From Phenylobacterium sp. J367 (GTDB taxonomy: Bacteria; Pseudomonadota; Alphaproteobacteria; Caulobacterales; Caulobacteraceae): a stretch of DNA of 64,000 nucleotides. The notes beneath the pieces are model-generated. The model saw only the letters and a program-made list of their open reading frames with translations, ran no database searches and was not told where the DNA came from. Location: NCBI RefSeq assembly GCF_024699985.1, contig NZ_JAJONA010000001.1, positions 2,480,001 through 2,544,000 of the forward strand, in the 5' to 3' direction. This document shows, in pieces, positions 49,003-57,098 of this stretch (positions are counted from its first letter, which is position 1; each line of letters begins with the position of its first letter). The translations under genes were made by a program, and so were the position numbers.

Positions 49003-49293
49003 GGTCCACGAACCACACGAACCACACGAACAGGGTTCGAACCACGGAATACACGGACCACACGGAAGGCGACCGGATTGAACCACAAAAGGCACGAAAG
49101 ACACGAAAAGAGATCGGCCGACGCCGAGGGTTGGAATGCGCGCCGGCGGCGCGCGATCGATGATCGACGGCCTCGCCGAGCGGGCACGGTCAGCGCTGGC
49201 CTGTTTTCCGTGTCTTTCGTGCCTTTCGAGGTCTTCTTCGTTCGTGTGGGTCGTGGACCTCTCCTTCCGTGTGGTCCGTGTATTCCGTGGTTC
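49003..49293. repeat. Large nested CA-rich palindrome (31-bp perfect arm), class D
   Basis: This fills most of the 389-base gap 48987-49375. Arms at 49039-49069 and 49263-49293 are perfect 31-base reverse complements. A second pair, 49088-49109 (GGCACGAAAGACACG core) with 49204-49226, differs by one base, and a third (ACGAACCACACGAAC near 49016 with GTTCGTGTGGGTCGT near 49240) by one. The order of left units is not the mirror of the right, so the element looks like several repeat units duplicated in inverse order. The centre 49110-49203 is GC-rich. Confidence 0.75.
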
Positions 49294-49375
49294 TTCTTAG
49301 CGGCGCTGGACTGACGTTGCGTCGGGTGGGGAGGGTCGGGGCGACGAACCCTGAATCGCATCCGAGGAACGACCC

Positions 49376-50626
49376 ATGCCCGAAGCCCTGATCATCGACG
49401 CGGCCCGCACGCCCCGCGGCATCGGCAAGGTGGGCAAGGGGGCGCTGGCGGAGCATCACCCGCAGCACCTGGCGGCCACCGTGCTGAAGGCCATCGCCGA
49501 GCGGAACGGCCTGAACACCGCCGAGGTGGACGACATCATCTGGGGGACCTCCTCCCAGCGGGGCAAGCAGGGCGGCGACCTGGGCCGGATGGCGGCGCTG
49601 GACGCCGGCTACGACACCCGCGCCTCGGGCGTGACGCTGGACCGCTTCTGCGGCTCGGGGATCACCGCCGTGAACCTGGCCGCGGCCCAGATCATGTCGG
49701 GCATGGAAGACCTGGTGATCGCCGGCGGCACCGAGATGATGAGCTACACGGCCGCCACCGCCGCCATGCAGGGGCCGGACGGCGGCCCGCCGCTGATCGA
49801 CAGCGGCAACACCCGCCTGCGCGCCAAGCACCCGCAGAGCCACCAGGGCGTCTGCGCCGACGCCATCGCGACCCTGGAAGGCATCAGCCGCGAGGCGCTG
49901 GACGAGCTCGCCTATGTGAGCCAGCAGCGGGCCGACGTGGCGATCCGCGAGGGCCGCTTCGACCGGTCCCTGGTGCCGGTCTATCGCGAGGACGGGACGG
50001 TGGCCCTGGACCGGGAGGAGTTCCCCCGCCCGCAGACCACGCGGGAGGGCCTGGCCGGCCTGAAGCCGTCGTTCGAGGCCATGGCCAACATGCCGATGGA
50101 CGCCGAGGGCACGACGCTCGCCGGCCTGATCAACCGCGTCTATCCGGACCTGAAGATCCAGCACTTCCACCACGCCGGGAACTCCTCGGGCGTGGTCGAC
50201 GGGGCCGCCGCGATCCTGCTGGCCTCCCCGGAGTACGCGAAGAAGAACGGGCTGAAGCCCCGCGCCCGCATCGTCGCCACGGCCAATTTGGGCGACAGCC
50301 CGACCCTGATGCTGAACGCGCCGGTCCCGGCGGCGAAGAAGGTGCTGGCCAAGGCCGGCCTGACGCCGGACGACATCGACCTGTGGGAGATCAACGAGGC
50401 GTTCTCGGTGGTGGCCGAGAAGTTCATCCGCGACCTCAACCTGGACCGCGAGAAGGTGAACGTGAACGGCGGGGCCATGGCGCTCGGACATCCGATCGGC
50501 GCCACGGGCTCGATCCTGATCGGCACCATCCTCGACGAGCTGGAGCGCCGCGACCTGAAGCGCGGCCTCGTCACCATGTGCGCCGCCGGCGGCATGGCCC
50601 CGGCGATCATCATCGAGCGCGTCTAA
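49376..50626 (+). CDS. Acetyl-CoA acyltransferase (thiolase)
   Basis: 416 residues. Cys92 in 'LDRFCGSGITAVNLAA' is the acyl-enzyme nucleophile, 'NGGAMALGHPIGATG' contains the catalytic His, and the second Cys is in 'VTMCAAGGMAPAIIIERV'. Length and the 'AGNSSGVVDGAAAILLAS' block fit degradative/biosynthetic thiolase II (COG0183). It cleaves or condenses acyl-CoA, possibly fatty-acid or steroid side-chain beta-oxidation. No other beta-oxidation gene neighbours it, so the specific substrate is uncertain. Confidence 0.9.
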   Translation: MPEALIIDAARTPRGIGKVGKGALAEHHPQHLAATVLKAIAERNGLNTAEVDDIIWGTSSQRGKQGGDLGRMAALDAGYDTRASGVTLDRFCGSGITAVNLAAAQIMSGMEDLVIAGGTEMMSYTAATAAMQGPDGGPPLIDSGNTRLRAKHPQSHQGVCADAIATLEGISREALDELAYVSQQRADVAIREGRFDRSLVPVYREDGTVALDREEFPRPQTTREGLAGLKPSFEAMANMPMDAEGTTLAGLINRVYPDLKIQHFHHAGNSSGVVDGAAAILLASPEYAKKNGLKPRARIVATANLGDSPTLMLNAPVPAAKKVLAKAGLTPDDIDLWEINEAFSVVAEKFIRDLNLDREKVNVNGGAMALGHPIGATGSILIGTILDELERRDLKRGLVTMCAAGGMAPAIIIERV

Positions 50627-52005
50627 TCCACGCGCTGGAACGCCACCGACTGGCCGGCCGGTGACGGCGCCAGTCGGACGTAGAGCACGTCGCCGATGCC
50701 GGCGTTGGCGGCGGCCACGCGGGCGACGATCGGGTCCTCGCAGAGCTGGATGCGCGCGCCGCGCTCATCCAGGTCGGTGACCACCGCGCGGAAGGTCTCG
50801 GCCTCCCGCCCCTGGAGCACCGCCACCTCGGCGAGGTCGATCACGGCGCGCTCGACCTGGGCGGCCTTGGCGTCGGCGCGGGCCATCACCTCGGGCAATC
50901 TGGCGAAGGCGGCCTGCGTCGCCTCCGGCACGGGACGGCCGTTGGCGACCGCGAGCGCCGCGGTCACCACATAGCGGTCGGCGAGGCGGCGCAGCGGGGC
51001 GGTGGCATGGGCGTAGCGGGCGGCCATGGCGGCGTGCCAGGGCTTCCGCTCCGGACTGTAGGGCTCGTAGGCCGCCGCCCGCCCGGCGCGGCGGATCGCC
51101 ATCATCAGGGCGGCGTCTTTGGGCTTCCGGGGATCGAGCGTCCGCTCGAAGTCGCCGAGCGCCACGTGGGCGGGCCAGGCGACATCGAAGGCCTTCGCCG
51201 TCTGGCGCAGGCGGCGCACGGCGCGGGCGTCGGGTTCGGCCATCACCCGGAAGAGGCCCGTCGCGTTGTCGTGCAGCAGGTCGGCGACGGCGAGGTTGGT
51301 GGCGAGCGACAGGGCCGCGTTCTGGTCCTCGGCATGCGCGCGCGGGCGGAAGCGCAGCTCGAAGCGGCCGTCCTCGCGGCGCGAGACTTCCTGCTCCGGC
51401 GGATCCACACGGCTGGCGCCGCGCCGGTCCTCGGCGGCGCGGATACGGTCGGCCAGCTCGGCGAAGCCGGCCGGAAGCTCGGAAGGCTGGACCCGGTCGT
51501 AGGCCAGCTTGGCCGTGCTGCGGATCACCGCCCGTTCGGCCCCGTCGAGCCGCACCGCACCGTCCGGGGCGACCCGCACCGAGAAGATCACCGCGGCCTT
51601 GGGGGCGCCGGGGAGCAGACTGGCGGCGGCCTCGCTCAGGACCGGCGGATAGAGGCCGGCCTTGCCGTCGGGCAGGTAGAGCGTCTCGCCGCGCTTCCAG
51701 GCCTCCACGTCGAGCGGCCCGCCGTCGTCCACGAACCAGGCCACGTCGGCGATGGCGTAGCGCAGGACCAGGTCCTCGCCGTCGCGGTCGATGACGAAGG
51801 CCTGGTCGAGGTCGGTGGAGGTGGCCGGGTCCAGGGTGACGAACGGCCAGGCCGTGCGGTCGGCATGGTCGGTGAGCGGCCGCCGCGCGGCGGACTCGGC
51901 GGCGGAGACCACCTCAGGCGGGAAGGCGGCGGGGACCTTGTAGCGGTCGCGGATGGCGGCCAGGCCTCCAGCCAGGACTCCGTTCGGATCGACGAGCGAC
52001 TTCAT
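50623..52005 (-). CDS. RNB domain ribonuclease (RNase II/R-like)
   Basis: 460 residues from ATG 52005. 'FVTLDPATSTDLDQAFVIDR' contains the four conserved Asp of the RNB active site (D-x5-D-x-D-D type, here D-P-A-T-S-T-D-L-D-Q), 'YAIADVAWFVDDGGPLD' the next block, and 'YAHATAPLRRLADRY' the C-terminal RNB motif. The S1 and cold-shock domains of full RNase R are missing, so this is the short RNB-only form common in alphaproteobacteria. It degrades RNA processively from 3' in the cytoplasm. Convergent with the thiolase (four-base overlap); divergent from the cfa gene. Confidence 0.88.
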   Translation of the reverse strand: MKSLVDPNGVLAGGLAAIRDRYKVPAAFPPEVVSAAESAARRPLTDHADRTAWPFVTLDPATSTDLDQAFVIDRDGEDLVLRYAIADVAWFVDDGGPLDVEAWKRGETLYLPDGKAGLYPPVLSEAAASLLPGAPKAAVIFSVRVAPDGAVRLDGAERAVIRSTAKLAYDRVQPSELPAGFAELADRIRAAEDRRGASRVDPPEQEVSRREDGRFELRFRPRAHAEDQNAALSLATNLAVADLLHDNATGLFRVMAEPDARAVRRLRQTAKAFDVAWPAHVALGDFERTLDPRKPKDAALMMAIRRAGRAAAYEPYSPERKPWHAAMAARYAHATAPLRRLADRYVVTAALAVANGRPVPEATQAAFARLPEVMARADAKAAQVERAVIDLAEVAVLQGREAETFRAVVTDLDERGARIQLCEDPIVARVAAANAGIGDVLYVRLAPSPAGQSVAFQRVD

Positions 52006-52103
52006 GTGGCGTTTCCAGACGCACGGACCGGGGAAAGGTTCAAGGCAAGTCGGGTCCGCGCCGGGGTGTTGCACCTCGCGCAAGCGTGGCCATAGTCGTC
52101 CGC

Positions 52104-53288
52104 ATGGGCATGATCGAGACCCTGCTTTCGGAGCAGGTGAAGGTTGGCGATCTGACCGTGCGGATGCCGGGAGGTCGCGAGATCCATGCGGGGGACGGGA
52201 CCGGTCCGCCCGTGGTCGTCCGCGTGACCGCCAGGGGCGTCCGGCGGATCGCCGCCAAGCCCGGGCTGGGGCTCGGCGAGGCCTTCATGGATGAGGACCT
52301 GGTCTTCGAGCGGGGCACGGTCTGGGATCTCCTTGAGCTCACCGGACGCAGCGGGTCACGTCTGCCGAAGGGGCGTGGCGGCTGGCTGAAGCGGACCAGG
52401 CGCGCGATCCGCCGGCGCCTGCAGCAGGCCAACGCGCGGGCGACCGCCCGGGCCAACGTCGCCCACCACTACGATGTCTCCAACGACCTGTACCGGCGCT
52501 TCCTCGACGAGGATCTGCAGTACTCCTGCGCCTATTTCGCCCGGCCGGACATGACGCTCGAGGAGGCCCAGGCCGCCAAGAAGCGCCACATCGCGGCCAA
52601 GCTGCGCCTCTCGCCGGGCCAGCGGGTGCTGGATATCGGCTGCGGCTGGGGCGGGCTGGCGATGACGCTGGCGAGGGACTTCGGCGTCGAGGTGCTGGGC
52701 GTCACCCTCTCCACCGAGCAGCTCGACCTGGCCCAGCGGCGGATCGCGGCGGCCGGGCTGGAGGACCGCGTCCGGATCGAGCTGGCGGACTATCGCGACC
52801 TGGCGGGGACCTTCGACCGCGTGGTTTCGGTGGGCATGCTGGAGCATGTGGGCGCACCGAACCTCAGGGCCTATTTCCAGGTGGTGCGCGACCGGCTGGC
52901 CGAGGACGGGGTCGCGCTGATCCACACCATCGGCCGGATGGAGGGCCCCAGCCTCACCAACGCCTTCACCCGCAAGTACATCTTCCCGGGCGGCTACATC
53001 CCGGCGCTGTCGGAGGTGTCCCGCGCGGTGGAGGAGGCGGGCCTGTGGATCACCGACGTGGAGGTCCTGCGCCTGCACTACGCCGAGACGCTGCGCCAGT
53101 GGCGCGAGCGCTTCCTGGCCGATCCGGAGATCCCCGAGCTCTGGGACGCGCGCTTCCGGCGGATGTGGGAGTTCTACCTGGCCTCCGCCGAGGTCGGCTT
53201 CCGGTATGGCGGACACATGAACCTGCAGGTCCAGCTCACCCGCCGGGTGGACGTCCTGCCGGTCACCCGGACCTACATGGCCGACTAG
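52104..53288 (+). CDS. cfa: Cyclopropane-fatty-acyl-phospholipid synthase
   Basis: 394 residues from ATG 52104 (a GTG at 52086 or the ATG at 52110 are alternatives). An N-terminal region is followed by 'VAHHYDVSNDLYRRFLDEDL' and 'YSCAYFARPDMTLEEAQAAK', hallmark CFA synthase motifs, then the SAM site 'VLDIGCGWGGLAMTLA' and 'EVLGVTLSTEQLDLAQRR', 'GMLEHVGAPNLRAYF' and the C-terminal 'EVLRLHYAETLRQWRERF'. It methylenates double bonds in membrane phospholipid acyl chains to form cyclopropane rings, protecting the membrane under stress. Confidence 0.92.
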   Translation: MGMIETLLSEQVKVGDLTVRMPGGREIHAGDGTGPPVVVRVTARGVRRIAAKPGLGLGEAFMDEDLVFERGTVWDLLELTGRSGSRLPKGRGGWLKRTRRAIRRRLQQANARATARANVAHHYDVSNDLYRRFLDEDLQYSCAYFARPDMTLEEAQAAKKRHIAAKLRLSPGQRVLDIGCGWGGLAMTLARDFGVEVLGVTLSTEQLDLAQRRIAAAGLEDRVRIELADYRDLAGTFDRVVSVGMLEHVGAPNLRAYFQVVRDRLAEDGVALIHTIGRMEGPSLTNAFTRKYIFPGGYIPALSEVSRAVEEAGLWITDVEVLRLHYAETLRQWRERFLADPEIPELWDARFRRMWEFYLASAEVGFRYGGHMNLQVQLTRRVDVLPVTRTYMAD

Positions 53289-53300
53289 CGCCGGGGCCGG

Positions 53301-54296
53301 TCAGCCGCGCCGCAGCTCGCCGATGGTGGTTCCGGTCCACCGCCGGACGGCGCGGCGGAGGTTGGCGCTGTCGCTGAAGCCGACCTTCCAGGCGATGTCG
53401 TCGGCGCTGATGCGGGTGGTCTGGAGATACTCCAGGGTCAGAGTCCTGCGCACGTCGTCGACGATCCCCGCATAGGTGTGCCCGTCGTCGTCGAGACGCC
53501 GCCGCAGGGTGCGCTCGGTCATTCCCAGGCGCTGGGCGACCGCCTGCATCGACGGAAACCGGTTCGGCGAGAGCATCAGCAGCTGGTAGACGTCGCCCGC
53601 GACGCCCGTCGCCATCTTGGCCTGGCCCACAAGCCGGTCGCAGGTGTCCTCCAGCATGGCGCGGGTCAGGCGGTTGGCGAGTTCGGGCGCCTGGTCGAGG
53701 ACGGCCGCCGGATAGTGGAGCTCGTGGGCGGTCTGTCCGAACTGGCAGGGGCAACCGAGCGCCGCCTCGTCGGCCGCCGCCCGCCCGATGTCGGCCAGGC
53801 CGAAGGACGCCCGGATCGGCCGGGCGCCCGCGCCCATCACGTCGCGCATGTGGGTCGAGGTCATCATCATCTGCTGGCGCAGCAGGAAGTTGCGCAGGTC
53901 CTGGCTCATGAGATCGCCGTAGATCTCGGTGAACGTCCAGACCGCCACGTCGCCGTCCCGGCGCCAGCCGAGCTGCTGGATCGGGGTCGCGAGCGGGTGG
54001 TAGCGCACCGCGAAGTCGAAGAAGTCCCGCATCGTCGGCGAGCACATCAGGGCGTAGCCATACATGCCGTAGGCGGAGAGGTGCAGGCGCGATCCGACCT
54101 CGTAGGCGACGTCCAGGTCCACGCCGACCCGCACGACGTTGTCGCACGCGGCGAGGTACTGGCTGATCGAGGTGAGGGTGTGCGGGTGGCGGACGTCGGC
54201 CAGGCTGAGGCCCGTGCCCGCGAGCACGTCGTCGGCGGTCACGGCCTGCGCGGCCACGGTGTCGATGAGCGTGGCGATCTTGTAGGGCGCGAACAT
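53301..54296 (-). CDS. AraC family transcriptional regulator (arabinose-binding-like N-terminus)
   Basis: 331 residues from ATG 54296. N-terminal 'arabinose-binding domain' type found in OruR/ArgR-like regulators ('YLAACDNVVRVGVDLDVAYE', 'SAYGMYGYALMCSPTMRDFF') and a C-terminal double HTH with 'SMQAVAQRLGMTERTLRRRL' and 'ISADDIAWKVGFSDSANLRR' (the RSA helix of AraC). It likely senses a small molecule and controls the divergent MFS transporter and the following catabolic genes; a second AraC protein lies at 55869. Confidence 0.85.
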   Translation of the reverse strand: MFAPYKIATLIDTVAAQAVTADDVLAGTGLSLADVRHPHTLTSISQYLAACDNVVRVGVDLDVAYEVGSRLHLSAYGMYGYALMCSPTMRDFFDFAVRYHPLATPIQQLGWRRDGDVAVWTFTEIYGDLMSQDLRNFLLRQQMMMTSTHMRDVMGAGARPIRASFGLADIGRAAADEAALGCPCQFGQTAHELHYPAAVLDQAPELANRLTRAMLEDTCDRLVGQAKMATGVAGDVYQLLMLSPNRFPSMQAVAQRLGMTERTLRRRLDDDGHTYAGIVDDVRRTLTLEYLQTTRISADDIAWKVGFSDSANLRRAVRRWTGTTIGELRRG

Positions 54297-54520
54297 CCTC
54301 TGACGCGGCAGCGGACGGCGAAGCGGCCGGCCGGGTGGCGGGATCTGCCCTGAAGACGGGCCCGCGCGCGGGCCGACCGGTCTCTTTGCCAAGCGCACCC
54401 CCCAAGTTTGTCCGGCAAAGACATATATGTGTCCGTCCGGGACCTCAAATCGCGGACCGGCTTCTTCCTATCCTGTGGCTGCGGCCGGCGCAGATCGGCC
54501 GCGACAGGGAAGGGGACCCC

Positions 54521-55853
54521 ATGACAGCGCCGGCCGCCGCACACACCCGCGGCTCGACCGTCCGACTTGCGATGACCTCGTCGGTCGCCGCGGGCGTCGA
54601 GTGGTACGACTTCTTCGTGTACGGGACGGCGGCGGCGCTGGTGTTCCCGCACATCTTCTTCTCCCCGGACCTGTCGCCCCTGGTGGCGCAGCTCGCGGCC
54701 TTCAGCACCTTCGCCGTCGGCTTCATCGCCCGCCCGCTGGGCGGCGTGGTGTTCGGGCACTTCGGCGACCTCTACGGGCGCAAGACGACCCTGGTGGCGG
54801 CGCTGGTCATCATGGGCGTCTCGACCCTGCTGGTCGGCCTGCTGCCGACCTACGCGACCGCGGGCATGTGGGCGCCGCTGATGCTGATCGTCCTGCGGTT
54901 CGCGCAGGGGTTCGCGGTCGGCGGACAGTGGGGCGCGGCGGCGCTGATCGCCATCGAGAACGCCCCCGAGGGCCGCCGCGGCCTGTTCGGCAGCTTCGTG
55001 CAGATCGGCGTGCCGTCCGGCGTGATCCTGGCCAACGTCGCCTTCATCCTCTCCGACGGCCTGATGGACCGGGCGTCGTTCGAGGCCTGGGGCTGGCGGA
55101 TTCCCTTCCTGCTCAGCATCGTCGTCGTCGGCCTGGCGCTCTTCGTCCACACGCGCATCCAGGAGTCGCGGGAATTCGTGGCGGCCGCGGCCGAGCGGAA
55201 GGCCGCCGGACCGTCGCAGGCGCCGCGGCGCTCGCCGATCCTGCAGGTCATCGCCTCGAGCTGGCGGCGGATCCTGCTGGCCGGCGGGGCCTTCATCGCC
55301 AGCAACGCCTGCTTCTACGTGATCATCACCTGGGTGATCTCCTACGGCACCACGGAGCTTGCCCTGTCCCGCGAGCTGATGCTGGGCGGCGTGATGTTCG
55401 GCAGCCTGTGCATGATCCCGGCGCTGATCCTCGTCGCCTCGGCGTCCGACCGGTTCGGCCGGTATGGCCTCTTCCGGCTGGGCTGCATCACGACCGGCCT
55501 GTGGTCCTTCGCCTTCTTCCCGCTGCTGGAGACCGGCTCGCCGCTCGGCGTCGGCGCGGCGATCGCGGTCGGCCTCTGCTGCGTGGCCATGATGTACGGA
55601 CCCCCAGGCGGCGCTGTTCGCCGAGCTGTTCTCCACCGAGGTCCGATATTCGGGGGCGTCCCTGGGCTATCAGGTCGGCGTCCTGCTGGGCGGCGGCTTC
55701 GCGCCGATGATCGCCACGGCCCTGTTCGCGGCTTCCGGCAACAGCATGACGGTGGCCGGGTACATGGCGGCAACCTGCTTCGTCTCGCTCGTCTGCGTGT
55801 CCTGGCTCCATGCCCACCGGAAGGCTGACGAGCCCGCGACGTTCGCGGCCTGA
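54521..55853 (+). CDS. MFS transporter, metabolite/H+ symporter (MHS) family, frame broken at 55601-55605
   Basis: About 443 residues if one C is removed from the C5 run at 55601-55605; ATG 54521 follows AGGGAAGGGG. 'SVAAGVEWYDFFVYGTAAAL' and 'IARPLGGVVFGHFGDLYGRK' (the GxxxDRxGR-like loop), 'GFAVGGQWGAAALIAIENAP', and in the second frame 'AALFAELFSTEVRYSGASLG' are diagnostic of MHS symporters for dicarboxylates, betaine, shikimate and aromatic acids. Twelve hydrophobic segments are expected. It should take up an organic acid by proton symport; its position between two AraC regulators points to the aromatic/ester catabolic island. Confidence 0.88.
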
Positions 55854-55868
55854 GGAGCCTGTGAGCCG

Positions 55869-56956
55869 ATGCAGGGTCCGACATCACCCACGGGATTGGA
55901 CGGGGCGGCGGTGCAGGCCCTGCTGCAGGGCGCGGTCCGCCGCGGCAAGGATCCGGCGGAGATCCTGCTGAAGGCGGGCATAGACCCGGCCGTCTATGGC
56001 CGCCCCGCGCGGACGATCGACGGCAAGGCCCTGGTCCGGCTGGTCCGCCAGACCCAGTTCGCCCTGGACGACGTCTTCCTGGGCTTCTTCGCCAACCCGA
56101 GCCGGCTGGCGCTGGAAGCGGAGCGGATGATCTCGCTGATGAGCTGCGCCACCTTCGGCGAGGCGCTCCGGGTCAGCATCCGCTTCACCAACGCCATGTC
56201 GTCCGACGCCGGGCCGGCGGTGACCGAGGACCACGGGACCGGCCTGCAGCACACGTGCGAGTATCACACGGTCGAGGGCGTCGACCGACAGGTCCTGGTG
56301 TGGATCCGGTTCCTCTGGATCTACCACTTCTTCAGCTGGCTGATCGGCCGGCCGCTGGCCCTGCGCGGCCTGTCGATCCAGGGACCGCGGCCCGTGCAGG
56401 AGAACGGCTTCGACCGCTTCGCCGTCTTCCGCTGCCCGGTGAGGTTCGACGCCGAGGTCGACTCGCTCTCGTACGACTGGAACGACCTGTCGGCGCCCCT
56501 GGCCCACAACGCCCTCGGCGACTACGAGGCCTACTATGCCGGCGAGCCCGACTGGTTCGAGGCGCCGGGCGGCGGCGCGAGCTGGCGGGAGCGCACCCAG
56601 CAGGTGCTGCTCGACTTCCACAAGGCGGGCGACTGGTCGCCCAGCCTGGAGGCCGTCGCCGCGCGGCTGAGGACCGGCCCGCGGCGCTCCGGCGCGACCT
56701 CCACCGCGAGGGGGAGTGCTTCCAGGAGATCCGCAGCCGCCTGCGCGGCGAGCTGGCCGGCGCCTATCTCCTCGCCAGCGACATCCCGATCACCGAGATC
56801 GGCCTGGTCCTGGGATTCAGCGATCCCGGCAGCTTCTCGCGGCAGTTCGCCGCCTGGGCCGGGATGACGCCGTCGTCCTTCCGCGCCCAGTACGTGGCCG
56901 ACGCCGCCAGGCTGGCGAGCGCGACGGCGGTGCTTGGCGAGCGGCGGGTCCCGTGA
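55869..56956 (+). CDS. AraC family transcriptional regulator, frame broken near 56682
   Basis: About 362 residues if one base is inserted near 56680-56684. The N-terminal half is the arabinose-binding-type domain ('VQALLQGAVRRGKDPAEILL', 'LMSCATFGEALRVSIRF'); in the second frame 'ALRRDLHREGECFQEIRSRL' followed by 'ASDIPITEIGLVLGFSDPGS' is the second HTH of AraC. The middle carries 'LSYDWNDLSAPLAHNALGDY', similar to CdhR/OruR relatives. It starts 15 bases after the MFS stop, so they may be co-transcribed, and probably regulates the receptor and esterase genes. Confidence 0.85.
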
Positions 56957-57098
56957 GCCGCCGCGCGGAGCCTGGTCACTTACGCCAAATCACGCTGTCA
57001 GCCCTGCGATTGAGTCCCGGCCCCGACCGCGGCCATTCCTCAGGGACCGGAGCTTCAGACTCCGGGCTGAAGCGATCCTGCGATCGAGGGAGGGTGCA

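Noticed and set aside
49003..49293. CRISPR array
   Set aside because: The repeat units are inverted and unequal, with no regular spacers and no cas genes.
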